DNA from: Bacteroidales bacterium UBA5536
Lineage (GTDB): Bacteria > Bacteroidota > Bacteroidia > Bacteroidales > F082
DNA length: 64,000 nucleotides
Direction of reading: 5' to 3'
Assembly (NCBI GenBank): GCA_002426795.1
Contig: DINQ01000008.1
Span: 558,001 to 622,000, forward strand
Part shown: positions 1 through 8,504 of the stretch, one piece after another
Layout of the letters: each line of letters begins with the position of its first letter
Position numbering within the stretch: position 1 is the stretch's first letter
The notes under the pieces: model-generated
What the model saw: the letters and a program-made list of their open reading frames with translations, nothing else
The model's database searches: none
Told to the model about the DNA's origin: nothing
Translations under genes and position numbers: made by a program

Positions 1-453
1 GTATGTTCAATGATTCTACCAGGTTTATCAGGCAGTTTTGTGCTCATCCTGATGGGTAATTATCAGTTGGTTGCCATACATGCCATTAACGACCGCAATT
101 TCAACGTTTTATTTCCCGTACTCATTGGTGCAGTTGGAGGTTTGATGGCGTTCTCACATTTTTTGTCATGGCTTCTTAAAAAGTTTAAAGATCAAACTAT
201 TTCGCTGCTTACAGGTTTTATTTTAGGTTCGCTTAGCATTCTGTGGCCTTGGAAAGAAGCTATTTATCTAAAAACAGCATCAGGTGAAATATTGCTCAAG
301 AATGGTTTGCCAAAAGTGGAGCGCTACCTGCCAAAATTGCCTGAGGTTTTTGGCAATGAAACAATTTTTGCTATCTTGCTTGCCGTTGCGGGTATTGTTA
401 CAATATGGGCTGTTGAATACCTGGCAGCAAAAAACAACAAACCGACTGATTAA
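1..453 (+). CDS. DUF368 family membrane protein, C-terminal 150 residues (5' end outside window)
   Basis: The frame is open from base 1, so the gene begins upstream of the window. The visible part carries the motif PGLSGSF near its start and three strongly hydrophobic segments, one with LLTGFILGSLSI, ending in a helix next to a polar tail (AAKNNKPTD). This matches the C-terminal half of DUF368 proteins, whose PGxSGS repeat is characteristic. Family knowledge: some DUF368 proteins (PopT) have been identified genetically as undecaprenyl-phosphate translocases, recycling the cell-wall lipid carrier; whether this one does so is inference. The stop lies 8 nt before aroE, so the two are probably co-transcribed. 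The internal ATG at 10 is not a likely start, because the conserved motif follows it at once. Confidence 0.8.
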   Translation, partial: VCSMILPGLSGSFVLILMGNYQLVAIHAINDRNFNVLFPVLIGAVGGLMAFSHFLSWLLKKFKDQTISLLTGFILGSLSILWPWKEAIYLKTASGEILLKNGLPKVERYLPKLPEVFGNETIFAILLAVAGIVTIWAVEYLAAKNNKPTD

Positions 454-461
454 CTGCCTGC

Positions 462-1214
462 ATGAAGCAATACGGTTTAATAGGGAAATCGATCAACCAT
501 TCTTACTCGAAGAAATTTTTCAGCAAAAAATTCTCTGATGAAGGAATTGACGCCAATTACGAACTCTATCAGCTTGAAACGATTGAAGAATTTCCTGAAC
601 TGATCGCAAAACATCCTGATTTGGACGGACTCAATGTTACCATTCCCTACAAGCAGGAAGTGATGCGTTACCTGAACGAACTTGACCAGAGTGCAAAGAT
701 GGTTGGCGCTGTAAACACCATCAAAATTGAACATTTCAAGGGGGGAATCCGGTTAAAAGGATACAACACAGATGTTGTAGGGTTTGAGGAACTGTTATCA
801 GCGGTTGCTAATACAAAAAGAAAAAACAGAGCTTTGATCCTGGGTACCGGAGGGGCATCACGTGCTGTACAATATGTTTTTCGGAAAAATGGTATAGGCT
901 TTTTGTTGGTGAGCAGAAGCAGCGCCAAACATGGACAAGTTAACTATCATGTGCTCACAAAATCTGTTTTTGCGAAATATAACATTATTGTCAACACCAC
1001 GCCACTCGGAATGAGTCCGAAAACAGATGCCAAACCTCCTATTCCCTACGAATTCATCAACCAAAATCATGTGCTTATTGACCTGATTTACAACCCTGAA
1101 CAAACTCAGTTTTTACAAATCGGACAGCAAAAAGGAGCACAAACAATCAATGGTTTGCAAATGTTGTTGACGCAAGCAGAAGCTTCGTGGAATATCTGGA
1201 ATTCAAAAAAGTGA
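462..1214 (+). CDS. aroE: Shikimate dehydrogenase AroE
   Basis: NADP-dependent reduction of 3-dehydroshikimate to shikimate in aromatic amino acid synthesis; cytoplasmic. The 250-residue protein has the substrate-binding start YGLIGKSINHSYS (residues 4-16), the catalytic-lysine block NVTIPYK (59-65, Lys64), NTD at 102-104, the nucleotide-binding glycine motif GTGGASRAV (128-136), NTTPLGM, and the C-terminal NGLQMLLTQA block. Length and motif order are those of the normal enzyme, slightly short as is usual in Bacteroidota. The ATG at 462 is the only sensible start. It lies between the DUF368 gene (8 nt gap) and the Nramp-like gene (4 nt gap), so the three form a compact transcript. Confidence 0.95.
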   Translation: MKQYGLIGKSINHSYSKKFFSKKFSDEGIDANYELYQLETIEEFPELIAKHPDLDGLNVTIPYKQEVMRYLNELDQSAKMVGAVNTIKIEHFKGGIRLKGYNTDVVGFEELLSAVANTKRKNRALILGTGGASRAVQYVFRKNGIGFLLVSRSSAKHGQVNYHVLTKSVFAKYNIIVNTTPLGMSPKTDAKPPIPYEFINQNHVLIDLIYNPEQTQFLQIGQQKGAQTINGLQMLLTQAEASWNIWNSKK

Positions 1215-1218
1215 ATCG

Positions 1219-2460
1219 ATGAAAAGGTTTATGCAATTGCTTGGACCCGGACTGCTCTACGCAGGCGCTGCCATCGGGGTTTCACACCTGGTTCAATCTA
1301 CCCGCGCCGGAGCTCAGTTTGGGTTTGAATTGATGTGGATTTTATTGGCTACCAACCTGTTAAAATTTCCGTTTTTTGAGATTGGCAGCCGTTACGTTTT
1401 GGCAACAGGCGATAATCTGATCACAGCCTATTTTAAGCAAAGCAAGTGGATTCTATGGTTGTTTATGGCACTTACACTTACAACTATGTTCCCTGTTCAG
1501 GCGGCACTCACTATTGTTACAGCCGGTTTGGCAAACAGCATTTTTCCCACATCGCTCACAGGCCTTCAAACAAGTGCCATTTTGCTGATATTAACAGTCG
1601 CGCTCCTCATGATTGGGAGATTTCGCTTACTCGACAAAACCATCAAGCTTGTCATTCTGTTACTTACACTCTCTACACTGATTGCTGTTGTGGCCGCAAT
1701 TGAGAGAACACACATCATCGATCAATCACTTGTTGAGCATTTTAGTTGGGTTAATAAAACTCATATCATGTTTCTGATTGCTTTTATTGGATGGATGCCT
1801 GCACCTGTCGATATTGTTGTGTGGAGCTCTCTCTGGAGTCAATCAAAAAATGCTGAACTGGAGCAGAAGCCCAGTCTGAGAGAAGCTTTGATCGAATTCA
1901 GGACGGGATATTTCGGCACCATGATTATTGCTGCGTTCTTCCTGGCTTTGGGAGCTTTGGTGATGTATGGAAGCGGGGAGCAACTTTCTCCCAAAGGTGC
2001 GGTTTTTGCTGACCAACTCATCAATATGTACACCAAAGCCATTGGACATTGGGCATATCCGGTGATTGCACTGGCGGCATTTACAACTATGTTTAGTACC
2101 ACAATCACAGTTGCTGATGCTTATCCAAGAACAATAGCCTCTTCAATAGCACTATTATTTCCATCGAAAAATTTGAAGCCATATAATTTTTACTATGCTT
2201 TATCTATGTTGGTGCTGGCCGTTGGCGCTTTAGTTGTTCTTAATATGGCAGGAAGCATGGGTGTTATGGTTCAGATTGCAACTACTTTATCATTTGTTAC
2301 TTCACCTGTTCTGGCCTATCTAAACTATAAAGTAATCACTTCGAAAAACATTCCATTAGCTTATCAACCAGCACCATACCTTAAAGTATGGACCTGGATA
2401 GGAATTGTTTTTTTAAGCGCGTTTACAATCTTCTACCTGGTTTGGATCATGTTTTTTTAG
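1219..2460 (+). CDS. Divergent Nramp-family transporter (LeuT fold)
   Basis: A 413-residue integral membrane protein with about 11 hydrophobic helices. It opens with GPGLLYAGAAIG and continues with RAGAQFG, which align to the first helix of Nramp divalent-metal/proton symporters (GPGFL...DPGN...AGAQFG). The metal-coordinating DPGN motif of helix 1 is absent; the equivalent stretch reads IGVSHL. In helix 6 the canonical MPH is replaced by MPAP, keeping only the methionine. The fold is therefore Nramp-like, but ion specificity is open: Mg, Mn, Fe or a non-metal substrate, as in the Nramp-related branches that lack DPGN. It starts 4 nt after aroE and ends before a separate promoter for the next gene. 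Confidence 0.75.
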   Translation: MKRFMQLLGPGLLYAGAAIGVSHLVQSTRAGAQFGFELMWILLATNLLKFPFFEIGSRYVLATGDNLITAYFKQSKWILWLFMALTLTTMFPVQAALTIVTAGLANSIFPTSLTGLQTSAILLILTVALLMIGRFRLLDKTIKLVILLLTLSTLIAVVAAIERTHIIDQSLVEHFSWVNKTHIMFLIAFIGWMPAPVDIVVWSSLWSQSKNAELEQKPSLREALIEFRTGYFGTMIIAAFFLALGALVMYGSGEQLSPKGAVFADQLINMYTKAIGHWAYPVIALAAFTTMFSTTITVADAYPRTIASSIALLFPSKNLKPYNFYYALSMLVLAVGALVVLNMAGSMGVMVQIATTLSFVTSPVLAYLNYKVITSKNIPLAYQPAPYLKVWTWIGIVFLSAFTIFYLVWIMFF

Positions 2461-2498
2461 CAAAATGTCAGAAACATTTCACGTTTCAGGGTGTTTTG

Positions 2499-2506
2499 TA
2501 TTTTTG
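2499..2506 (+). promoter_or_regulatory. -7 element TATTTTTG upstream of the ATP-grasp gene
   Basis: TATTTTTG matches the Bacteroidota -7 consensus TAnnTTTG and lies 35 nt before the ATG at 2542. No clear TTG is seen about 20 bp upstream, so the call rests on the -7 element alone. Confidence 0.45.
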
Positions 2507-2541
2507 CCGGTCTCTTACAACACGACTAAAAGCACCAACTC

Positions 2542-3705
2542 ATGAACTACGTCCACCTCTCACCATACTTTCCGCCCAACTATCTGCATTTCACCAAGGC
2601 GTTAAAAACAGAAGGAATTCGCGTTCTGGGGCTTGGCGATATGCCGTATGATGACTTGCATCCGGATTTAAAATCCGCTTTAACAGACTATTATCTTGTC
2701 GACAACCTGCACCAATACAATCAGTTGGTGCGTGCAATGGGTTATTTCACACACCAATATGGTAAAATTGACGGTATTGATTCACACAATGAATACTGGC
2801 TTGAAACGGAAGCCATGTTGCGGGCCGACTTCAACATTGTGGGCTTAAAACCAGAAGACATGATCCACATGAAGAAAAAATCGGAAATGAAGAAAGTCTT
2901 CCGGGCTGCTGGTCTTCATGTTGCCGAAGGCATGGTTGTGGCCGATTGGGAGAGCCTGTTGCAGTTTGCCAATAAAAATGGATATCCATTGATTGCCAAA
3001 CCCGATAATGGCGTTGGTGCTTCTGGCACATACAAAATTTTCAATGAGACGGATCTGCGGTCGTTTTTCGACAAAAAACCGGCAAACGAATACTTTATTG
3101 AGCAGTTTATAGAAGGAATCATCGAATCGTTTGATGGGTTGGTCGATTTGAAAGGCGACTTGCTTTTTTCAACCTCACACATCAACGAAAGAGGTGTGAT
3201 GGAGGTGGTCAATGAAGACACGCATGTCTACTTTTACAATCTGCGCGAGATTCCCCAGGATATTGAAGAAGCCGGAAAGCGCGCCTTAAAAGCCTTTCAG
3301 CTGAAAGGGCGCTTTTTCCATATCGAGTTTTTCAGAGAACAACAATCAAATAAGCTTTTTGCCCTTGAAGTGAATATGCGTCCTCCTGGCGGCTATACGA
3401 TGGACATGTTCAACTTTTCGGTTGATGCTGACTTGTATCAGCTTTGGGCTTCCATGGTGAGCGGAAAAGAGGTTTCATTTAATTACGAACGAAAATTCCA
3501 TGTCTGCTTCGTAAGCCGGAAAAACCGTCATCATTATCAATTTAAACAGCATGAATTGTTGCAAAAATACCCTCAGCAAATTGCTTTTCATGGCGCCATT
3601 CCGGATGTGATGTCGCCTGCCATGGGAAACTATTGCTTTCTCGTTCGAACCAGTGATCTACAGGAAATGTTTGAGGTTCAAAAGGCCATTCATCAATTAA
3701 AATAA
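2542..3705 (+). CDS. ATP-grasp domain ligase-like protein
   Basis: A 387-residue soluble protein with an ATP-grasp fold. A pre-ATP-grasp N-terminal part (about 1-105) is followed by the ATP-binding strands YPLIAKPDNGVGASG (about 150-165, with the loop lysine and glycine-rich segment), YFIEQFIEG, and the Mg-binding signature LEVNMRPPGG near 275. ATP-grasp enzymes of this kind activate a carboxylate as acyl-phosphate and join it to an amine or thiol; the substrate cannot be read from sequence. The next gene, an esterase 5 nt downstream, is very probably in the same transcript and may act on the same product. It is not a biotin carboxylase or D-Ala ligase: domain order and length differ and no lipoyl/biotin partner is near. 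Confidence 0.8.
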   Translation: MNYVHLSPYFPPNYLHFTKALKTEGIRVLGLGDMPYDDLHPDLKSALTDYYLVDNLHQYNQLVRAMGYFTHQYGKIDGIDSHNEYWLETEAMLRADFNIVGLKPEDMIHMKKKSEMKKVFRAAGLHVAEGMVVADWESLLQFANKNGYPLIAKPDNGVGASGTYKIFNETDLRSFFDKKPANEYFIEQFIEGIIESFDGLVDLKGDLLFSTSHINERGVMEVVNEDTHVYFYNLREIPQDIEEAGKRALKAFQLKGRFFHIEFFREQQSNKLFALEVNMRPPGGYTMDMFNFSVDADLYQLWASMVSGKEVSFNYERKFHVCFVSRKNRHHYQFKQHELLQKYPQQIAFHGAIPDVMSPAMGNYCFLVRTSDLQEMFEVQKAIHQLK

Positions 3706-3710
3706 CAACA

Positions 3711-4451
3711 ATGAACATTGCATATCATAAGTGGTACAGCCCGAATCTTGATCGGGATATGGAGCTAAAAATCTACGGCTATTACGGAAAACCCTTCATC
3801 ATTTTTCCTACACAGGGAGGACGCTTTCACGAAGCCGAAGACTATGGAATCATCAATTCACTGGCGTCTTTTATCGATAATGGAAAAATAAAAGTGATTA
3901 CCGTTGACAGTGTTGACCACGAATCATGGTCGAACCAGCAAACACATCCTTATCATCGTGGGCAGCGCCACGAACAATACGATGCTTACATCACACAGGA
4001 AGTAATACCCCTGATCAGGAATATTTGTAACGACCAGCAGATAAAAATCGGGACGGCCGGATTTAGCATGGGCGCTTATCATGCTGCCAATTTCTTTTTC
4101 CGTCATCCTGATATATTCGACAATGTACTGGCGATCAGTGGAATGTACGATCTGCAACGGTTGGTGGGCAACTATATGGATGATACCGTCTACTTCAATT
4201 CCCCCATTCATTTTCTCGGCAATCTCGATGATGACCGCCTGTTGAACCAGATCAGGCAGGGTAAAATCATCATTGCAGTGGGCCAGGGCGCCTGGGAAGA
4301 AGAAATGGTTGCTGACACACGCGCCATTCAGCAGGTTTTATCACAAAAAGGCATAGAAGCCTGGATTGACTACTGGGGTCAAGATGTAGACCATGACTGG
4401 GTTTGGTGGAGGAAGATGGTACCTTATTTTTTTGATAAAATGACGTTCTGA
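3711..4451 (+). CDS. Esterase family protein (alpha/beta hydrolase, esterase D/Fes-like)
   Basis: A 246-residue cytoplasmic alpha/beta hydrolase without signal peptide. The nucleophile elbow is GFSMG (about 118-122), preceded by a conserved N-terminal YGKPFIIFPTQGG block and followed by HPDIFDNVLAISGMYDL. The acid and base are probably in DTRA and the C-terminal DVDHDW segment. The set resembles the putative esterase family (PF00756) that includes esterase D and enterochelin esterase. It follows the ATP-grasp gene by 5 nt and converges with the dipeptidase gene, 6 nt away. An amide- or ester-product hydrolase paired with the ligase is the reasonable inference; the substrate is unknown. Confidence 0.8.
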   Translation: MNIAYHKWYSPNLDRDMELKIYGYYGKPFIIFPTQGGRFHEAEDYGIINSLASFIDNGKIKVITVDSVDHESWSNQQTHPYHRGQRHEQYDAYITQEVIPLIRNICNDQQIKIGTAGFSMGAYHAANFFFRHPDIFDNVLAISGMYDLQRLVGNYMDDTVYFNSPIHFLGNLDDDRLLNQIRQGKIIIAVGQGAWEEEMVADTRAIQQVLSQKGIEAWIDYWGQDVDHDWVWWRKMVPYFFDKMTF

Positions 4452-4457
4452 ATTTCT

Positions 4458-5696
4458 TTAAGAATTTGATTTGGTGGCACCTTTTTCCACCGCTGAAAAC
4501 ACCCGTAAAAAATTTCCACTCCAGATTTTGCGGATATCGCGCTTGCTGTATCCCCTGCGTACCAGCTCGCGGGTAATGTTCTCGATCTCAGAAACATCAA
4601 AACAGTCAGACAATGCACCTCCCCCATCAAAATCGGTACCGATTCCGACATGTTCGATTCCAATCAGGTTGACGATATGATCCAGGTGATCAACCAAATC
4701 AGCTACAGTGGCCAATGGCGCAGGAAAAGCCTGTTCTGTGGCAGCCCAATCTTCGTGGGCCTGCTGCATCTGTTGCTCGCTCAGGTTTTGAAAATTGTTG
4801 TATTTGGCTCTTAACGCTTTGAAAGCACTATCGCGGCCAGGCATTTCTGGTTGCTCCTTTACATACGAACTCAGCACACACAATTGCACCACTCCCCCAT
4901 TTTCCTTGAGGGCAAGCAGCATTTCATCCGTCATATTGCGTGGGTGGTTGCAAACAGCACGCGCATTCGAGTGTGATGCAATCACCGGACTCTCAGTAGT
5001 TTTCAACACATCAAAAAAAGCACTATCAGAAATATGGCTCACATCAACCATCATTCCCAGACGGTTCATTTCGCGGACAACCTGCTCGCCAAATGGTGAA
5101 AGTCCGTCAAACTCAGGTCCATTATCGTCGGTTGATGAATCACAGATGTCATTATTTTTGGTATGGCAAAGCGTAATGTACCTTGCGCCTTTGTTGTAAT
5201 ACGTCTCTACCATCGACAAATCAGTCCCCAATGGATAACCATTTTCGATGCCGATATACACAGCCCTTTTACCTGTTTTGTTGATACGGACAGCATCTTT
5301 TGACGATAAAGCTAAAGATGCCATTTCGGGATATTGATCCAGGGCATGGTAAATATGATCGAAGATCGACAGTGCACGGGCCTTGGCTTTGCTGTTTCCC
5401 AGACTATCACGGGCACCTTGCCCCACAAACACCGCAAAAAATACAGCATCCAATCCGCCTTGCTTCATCCTGGGAAAATCGATTTTTCCACCACCCTGAT
5501 GCGGATCATTCTTTTGCCCAATGTCAAAGCCTTTTCTGCCTAGCCGAAGAGGTGTATCAGTATGGCTGTCAAGCGTTAACAGGCGCTGGTGGAAATCGTG
5601 CAGCTTTTCAGTTTTATGTTGAGCAATGCTGCTGTCAGGTGCAACAAAAAGTAATGCCAGCAAGCTAGCAACAAAAAAGTAAACGGTTTTCTTCAT
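4458..5696 (-). CDS. Secreted membrane-dipeptidase family protein (peptidase M19)
   Basis: A 412-residue protein with a signal peptide (hydrophobic VYFFVASLLALLFVAP, cleavage near SIAQ-H), so periplasmic or secreted. The renal-dipeptidase metal site is intact: LDSHTDTP (first His/Asp), IGIENG (bridging Glu), MVDVSHIS and IASHSN (His ligands), and GIGTDFDGG (catalytic-site Asp), in the usual order along a TIM barrel. M19 enzymes are dizinc hydrolases of dipeptides, including some with a D-residue; a role in peptide nutrition is inferred. It has its own Bacteroidota promoter (5716-5747) and meets the esterase gene tail to tail with only 6 nt between. Confidence 0.9.
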   Translation of the reverse strand: MKKTVYFFVASLLALLFVAPDSSIAQHKTEKLHDFHQRLLTLDSHTDTPLRLGRKGFDIGQKNDPHQGGGKIDFPRMKQGGLDAVFFAVFVGQGARDSLGNSKAKARALSIFDHIYHALDQYPEMASLALSSKDAVRINKTGKRAVYIGIENGYPLGTDLSMVETYYNKGARYITLCHTKNNDICDSSTDDNGPEFDGLSPFGEQVVREMNRLGMMVDVSHISDSAFFDVLKTTESPVIASHSNARAVCNHPRNMTDEMLLALKENGGVVQLCVLSSYVKEQPEMPGRDSAFKALRAKYNNFQNLSEQQMQQAHEDWAATEQAFPAPLATVADLVDHLDHIVNLIGIEHVGIGTDFDGGGALSDCFDVSEIENITRELVRRGYSKRDIRKIWSGNFLRVFSAVEKGATKSNS

Positions 5697-5715
5697 TTTA
5701 TTTTGAATGTGTCAG

Positions 5716-5747
5716 CAAATCTATGATTTCATGTTGACCTTATCAAA
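5716..5747 (-). promoter_or_regulatory. Promoter of the M19 dipeptidase gene (TTTG, 20 bp, TAGATTTG)
   Basis: On the minus strand TTTG (5744-5747) is followed after exactly 20 bp by TAGATTTG (5716-5723), an excellent fit to the Bacteroidota -33/-7 consensus. The ATG at 5696 lies 19 nt downstream of the -7 element. Confidence 0.7.
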
Positions 5748-5818
5748 TAACTTATCTATAAAATATTCAGCATACCTGCCTGAAATAAATTCTTGGGAAA
5801 TTTCATGTGATTTAAGAC

Positions 5819-5854
5819 AAAAAAGGATTTCCGTCGGGCGAAAATCCTTTTTTT
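5819..5854 (-). terminator. Rho-independent terminator of the LamG gene
   Basis: A/T-flanked hairpin: AAAAAAGGATTT, a loop of about 10 nt, AAAATCCTTTTTT. It lies 18 nt after the stop of the minus-strand LamG gene and carries a U-run in that direction. It could also act on the plus strand. Confidence 0.75.
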
Positions 5855-5872
5855 ACAGAGAGTATTTGCGGT

Positions 5873-6829
5873 TTATTTAAGTAGTTTCTGGTTCAGCGTT
5901 CCTTCATCACTCACGATTTGCAAGTAGAAAAGTCCAGCTGGCAGGGCCGACATATCCAGTTCAACCTGCATGTCGTTTGTTATTTGCTGATCCATTAATT
6001 GTCCAATGGCATTATAAATCCGGATAGTCCGCTCAACAGAAAGTCCTTCAAAATCCAGCTTCAAAAAATCTTTCACCGGATTGGGATAGACTTTCACGTC
6101 ACCATGCCATTGATTGTCTCCGATAGCCGAGGCTTCGCATTCATCGAAGTTGTAGAGTGCCAAAACGTCTTCAGCAGACAGCACGCGTGTAAAAATATTC
6201 ACTTCGTCCATTGTTCCGTGAAAATAGTCAGTCCCTTGTGGAGTGTCACGCCCAATTTCGAAGGGTTCTTCGTTTGGTGTCATAGGATCTACCGGCACTT
6301 CTTCGCCAATCAGTTCTCCATTCAGGTAGCATTGCAGCAACTCGGGCGTATAGGTAATTACAATATGATACCATGTATTCAGTTCAAGCGGAGCCTGTCC
6401 GACATAGGTTGTGTGCCAGTAAATTTGACCCGTAGCGCCGTTGATACCCATCGAATAGCTTCTTGTTTCCAGTGTAGGTTGATCCGTTTTAGCGAAAACC
6501 GGAGCCCAGGTACCGAATGCCAGCGAAATGTATTTCACCCATGCCGAAACGGTAACAGCCTGATCCGGAGCGTTTATCGTTGCAGAAGGTTCTACTCGCA
6601 CCCAGTCGAAAATACCATCGAAATAGAGTGCACGGTTGTCATTTCCGAGATGATCCTGCGCATATTCCGGTTCGCCGGGGCCCATAAAGGTGCCATGGTT
6701 GCCGTTGCCACTTTGGTCTTCGAGGTTGCCACAAAAAGAATACCTTGCCACCAGTCCTGTTTGAATGTCTTGGGCAAAAAGCATCTGATTGACAAATAAT
6801 ACAGCGATAAAAAGTAATGATTTTTTCAT
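5873..6829 (-). CDS. Secreted LamG-domain protein with T9SS sorting tail
   Basis: A 318-residue protein beginning at MKKSLLFIAVLF, a signal peptide ending near LFAQ. The rest is a LamG/concanavalin-like jelly roll (about 25-235): GLVARYSFCGNLEDQSGNGNHG, AVTVSAWVK, WYHIVITY, GTMDEVNIFTRVLS and ALYNFDEC are typical of laminin-G_3 domains. Residues from about 248 are a type IX secretion C-terminal sorting domain: VYPNPVKDFL, IYNAIGQ, LPAGLFYLQI, final KLLK. It is therefore exported across the outer membrane and probably attached to the cell surface or released; LamG suggests glycan or protein binding. An upstream TTG would add 20 residues, but it is the -33 box of the promoter. Confidence 0.9.
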   Translation of the reverse strand: MKKSLLFIAVLFVNQMLFAQDIQTGLVARYSFCGNLEDQSGNGNHGTFMGPGEPEYAQDHLGNDNRALYFDGIFDWVRVEPSATINAPDQAVTVSAWVKYISLAFGTWAPVFAKTDQPTLETRSYSMGINGATGQIYWHTTYVGQAPLELNTWYHIVITYTPELLQCYLNGELIGEEVPVDPMTPNEEPFEIGRDTPQGTDYFHGTMDEVNIFTRVLSAEDVLALYNFDECEASAIGDNQWHGDVKVYPNPVKDFLKLDFEGLSVERTIRIYNAIGQLMDQQITNDMQVELDMSALPAGLFYLQIVSDEGTLNQKLLK

Positions 6830-6858
6830 AGTCGATTGTTTTGAGGTTGTATATGACA

Positions 6859-6889
6859 CAAAACTATAGGCTTGCAAAAGTGCATTCAA
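6859..6889 (-). promoter_or_regulatory. Promoter of the LamG/T9SS gene (TTG, 20 bp, TAGTTTTG)
   Basis: Minus strand: TTG at 6887-6889, a 20-bp spacer, then TAGTTTTG at 6859-6866, 29 nt upstream of the ATG at 6829. It matches the Bacteroidota consensus and shows that the longer TTG-initiated frame is not translated. Confidence 0.7.
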
Positions 6890-6910
6890 TAGGGTGATGT
6901 ACGTAAATTC

Positions 6911-6945
6911 AAAAAAAAATCCCTACCAACAAAGGCAGGGATTTT
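6911..6945 (-). terminator. Rho-independent terminator of nrfHA
   Basis: Stem AAAATCCCTGCC / GGTAGGGATTTT (minus strand, one G-U pair) with a 6-nt loop, then nine T. It begins 17 nt after the nrfA stop. Confidence 0.8.
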
Positions 6946-6962
6946 CAACTTTCACTGACGTA

Positions 6963-8474
6963 CTATTCATTCGATGTGATCTTGTAGGTAGCCTCTCTTT
7001 CTGCTGCCTTTTGCTTCCATACAGGAACCACCTCTTTTAAAAACTCCTGTTTTTCGTTTCTGAGCTTTTCCATCGGTAAGCCGATGTATTCTTGAGCTTT
7101 CGCTTTTGTATCAATATCGGGATAAGCGATTTCTTTGTTGATTCCTTTCGCAGTAAGCAAGCGGGCCAGTTTTATTCTGGCTGATTGCGCATAATCAATA
7201 GCCTTGCCCAGCACACGCGCACTTTCGACAGGTGAATGGAACGATCCACCATGCGAAGCTGCAACATAATCCCAAAACCATTGACCGGCTCTTATATCAT
7301 ACAATATTTCTTTCATCTCCTCATCGGTTGCCTGATTGTCCCAGGCCAGCTTCGCTTCAACATGGGCACGGGTGAGCAGGTTTTCGGCGCGGTGACGCAA
7401 TTCAGCAATTTTATCCTGACGATCATAAACGTTTTTCATCAGGGTGGCTTCGCTTTCACGATGGCAGGTCTGGCAAGCCTGAGAAACATATTTCAGTGGT
7501 GAAGTAACGTGGTGATTCGAAAACTTGACACCACCTTCACTCACATAAGGCATGTGACAATCGGCACAAGAAACGCCTCTTTCGGCGTGAATCCCAGTTG
7601 TATACACTTCATAATCCGGGTGTTGAGCTTTCAACATTGGGGTTTTACTGAGAGCGTGTGTCCAGTCGCTAAAGCCCATATCATCATAATACTTAAGCAT
7701 GGCTTCAGGCTCAAATCCATTGACCCAGGGAAAAGTGAGGTAATTGGGCCTTTCTTCTTTATTCTGGTTGTTGAAATAATACTCAACATGGCATTGCGCA
7801 CAAACCAACGATCTCATTTCCTGATGAGTAGCCTGGCTGATATCTTTGCCCATGGCTTCATAGGCTTCGATCAGTGCCGGGCGACTTATGGCTAAGTCCA
7901 TGGTCTCAGGGTTGTGACAATCGGCACATCCAATCGAATTGGTAATTTCGACCCCATGCTTGGCCCATTTGCCTTTGTAAAACTCAGCCGGACCGCCCAG
8001 CTGATTCATCAGGCGAGGCACGTCAGGGCTTTTACATGTCCAGCAAGTGCTTGGCATCGGTCCTTCGTCAGGGGCTTTCGGGCCACCTGTGCGCAAAGAA
8101 TTATTGATGTCGTCAATCGCATAAGAGTGCCCGCGACCCTGGTTGTAGTCTTTCGAAAATCCATAACCCGCCCACATGATTACCAGCTCAGGACTCTCTT
8201 CCAACATATCACGCATGGCGTTTCCACCATGTGGAGTGCGAAAATCTGTCTCTTGCGTTTTGCGGTAACTTTCATATTCTTGCGGATAATTCTTTCCCCA
8301 GACTTCATTTCGCGGCTCAAAATCGTTGATTTTTACTTTTGGTGCATAAGCGAAAATAGCCTCAGCCCGGCGTTCAGTAATACTCGACACCAATAAACCG
8401 AGTAGAAAAACTACGGATAATGTCACAATAAATAAGGTCCAGTTGACCCAGGGACTGCGTTTTTTGTTATTCAT
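6963..8474 (-). CDS. nrfA: Ammonia-forming cytochrome c nitrite reductase, catalytic subunit
   Basis: Reduces nitrite (also NO and hydroxylamine) by six electrons to ammonium in the periplasm. The 503-residue protein has an N-terminal hydrophobic segment (about 11-31), a signal peptide or anchor, and five haem sites: the diagnostic lysine-ligated active-site motif CWTCK (144-148), then CADCH (183-187), CAQCH (225-229), CADCH (303-307) and CQTCH (334-338). The active-site Tyr/His region follows haem 3 (EYYF) and TGIHAERG. Length and haem spacing are those of normal NrfA. It sits 30 nt downstream of nrfH, its electron donor, and the pair has one promoter (9132-9162) and one terminator. Confidence 0.97.
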   Translation of the reverse strand: MNNKKRSPWVNWTLFIVTLSVVFLLGLLVSSITERRAEAIFAYAPKVKINDFEPRNEVWGKNYPQEYESYRKTQETDFRTPHGGNAMRDMLEESPELVIMWAGYGFSKDYNQGRGHSYAIDDINNSLRTGGPKAPDEGPMPSTCWTCKSPDVPRLMNQLGGPAEFYKGKWAKHGVEITNSIGCADCHNPETMDLAISRPALIEAYEAMGKDISQATHQEMRSLVCAQCHVEYYFNNQNKEERPNYLTFPWVNGFEPEAMLKYYDDMGFSDWTHALSKTPMLKAQHPDYEVYTTGIHAERGVSCADCHMPYVSEGGVKFSNHHVTSPLKYVSQACQTCHRESEATLMKNVYDRQDKIAELRHRAENLLTRAHVEAKLAWDNQATDEEMKEILYDIRAGQWFWDYVAASHGGSFHSPVESARVLGKAIDYAQSARIKLARLLTAKGINKEIAYPDIDTKAKAQEYIGLPMEKLRNEKQEFLKEVVPVWKQKAAEREATYKITSNE

Positions 8475-8504
8475 GGTATATGATTTTTGGTTTTTGGGTT
8501 ATTT

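Noticed and set aside
5999..6799. 266-codon plus-strand frame opposite the LamG gene
   Set aside because: No recognisable domain or promoter; the opposite frame has a signal peptide, LamG and T9SS tail.
6830..6889. 20-residue extension of the LamG protein from a TTG
   Set aside because: The TTG is the -33 box of the promoter and the extension would displace the signal peptide.
7914..8396. 160-codon plus-strand frame inside nrfA
   Set aside because: Shadow of the nrfA coding sequence, in which all five haem motifs are on the minus strand.
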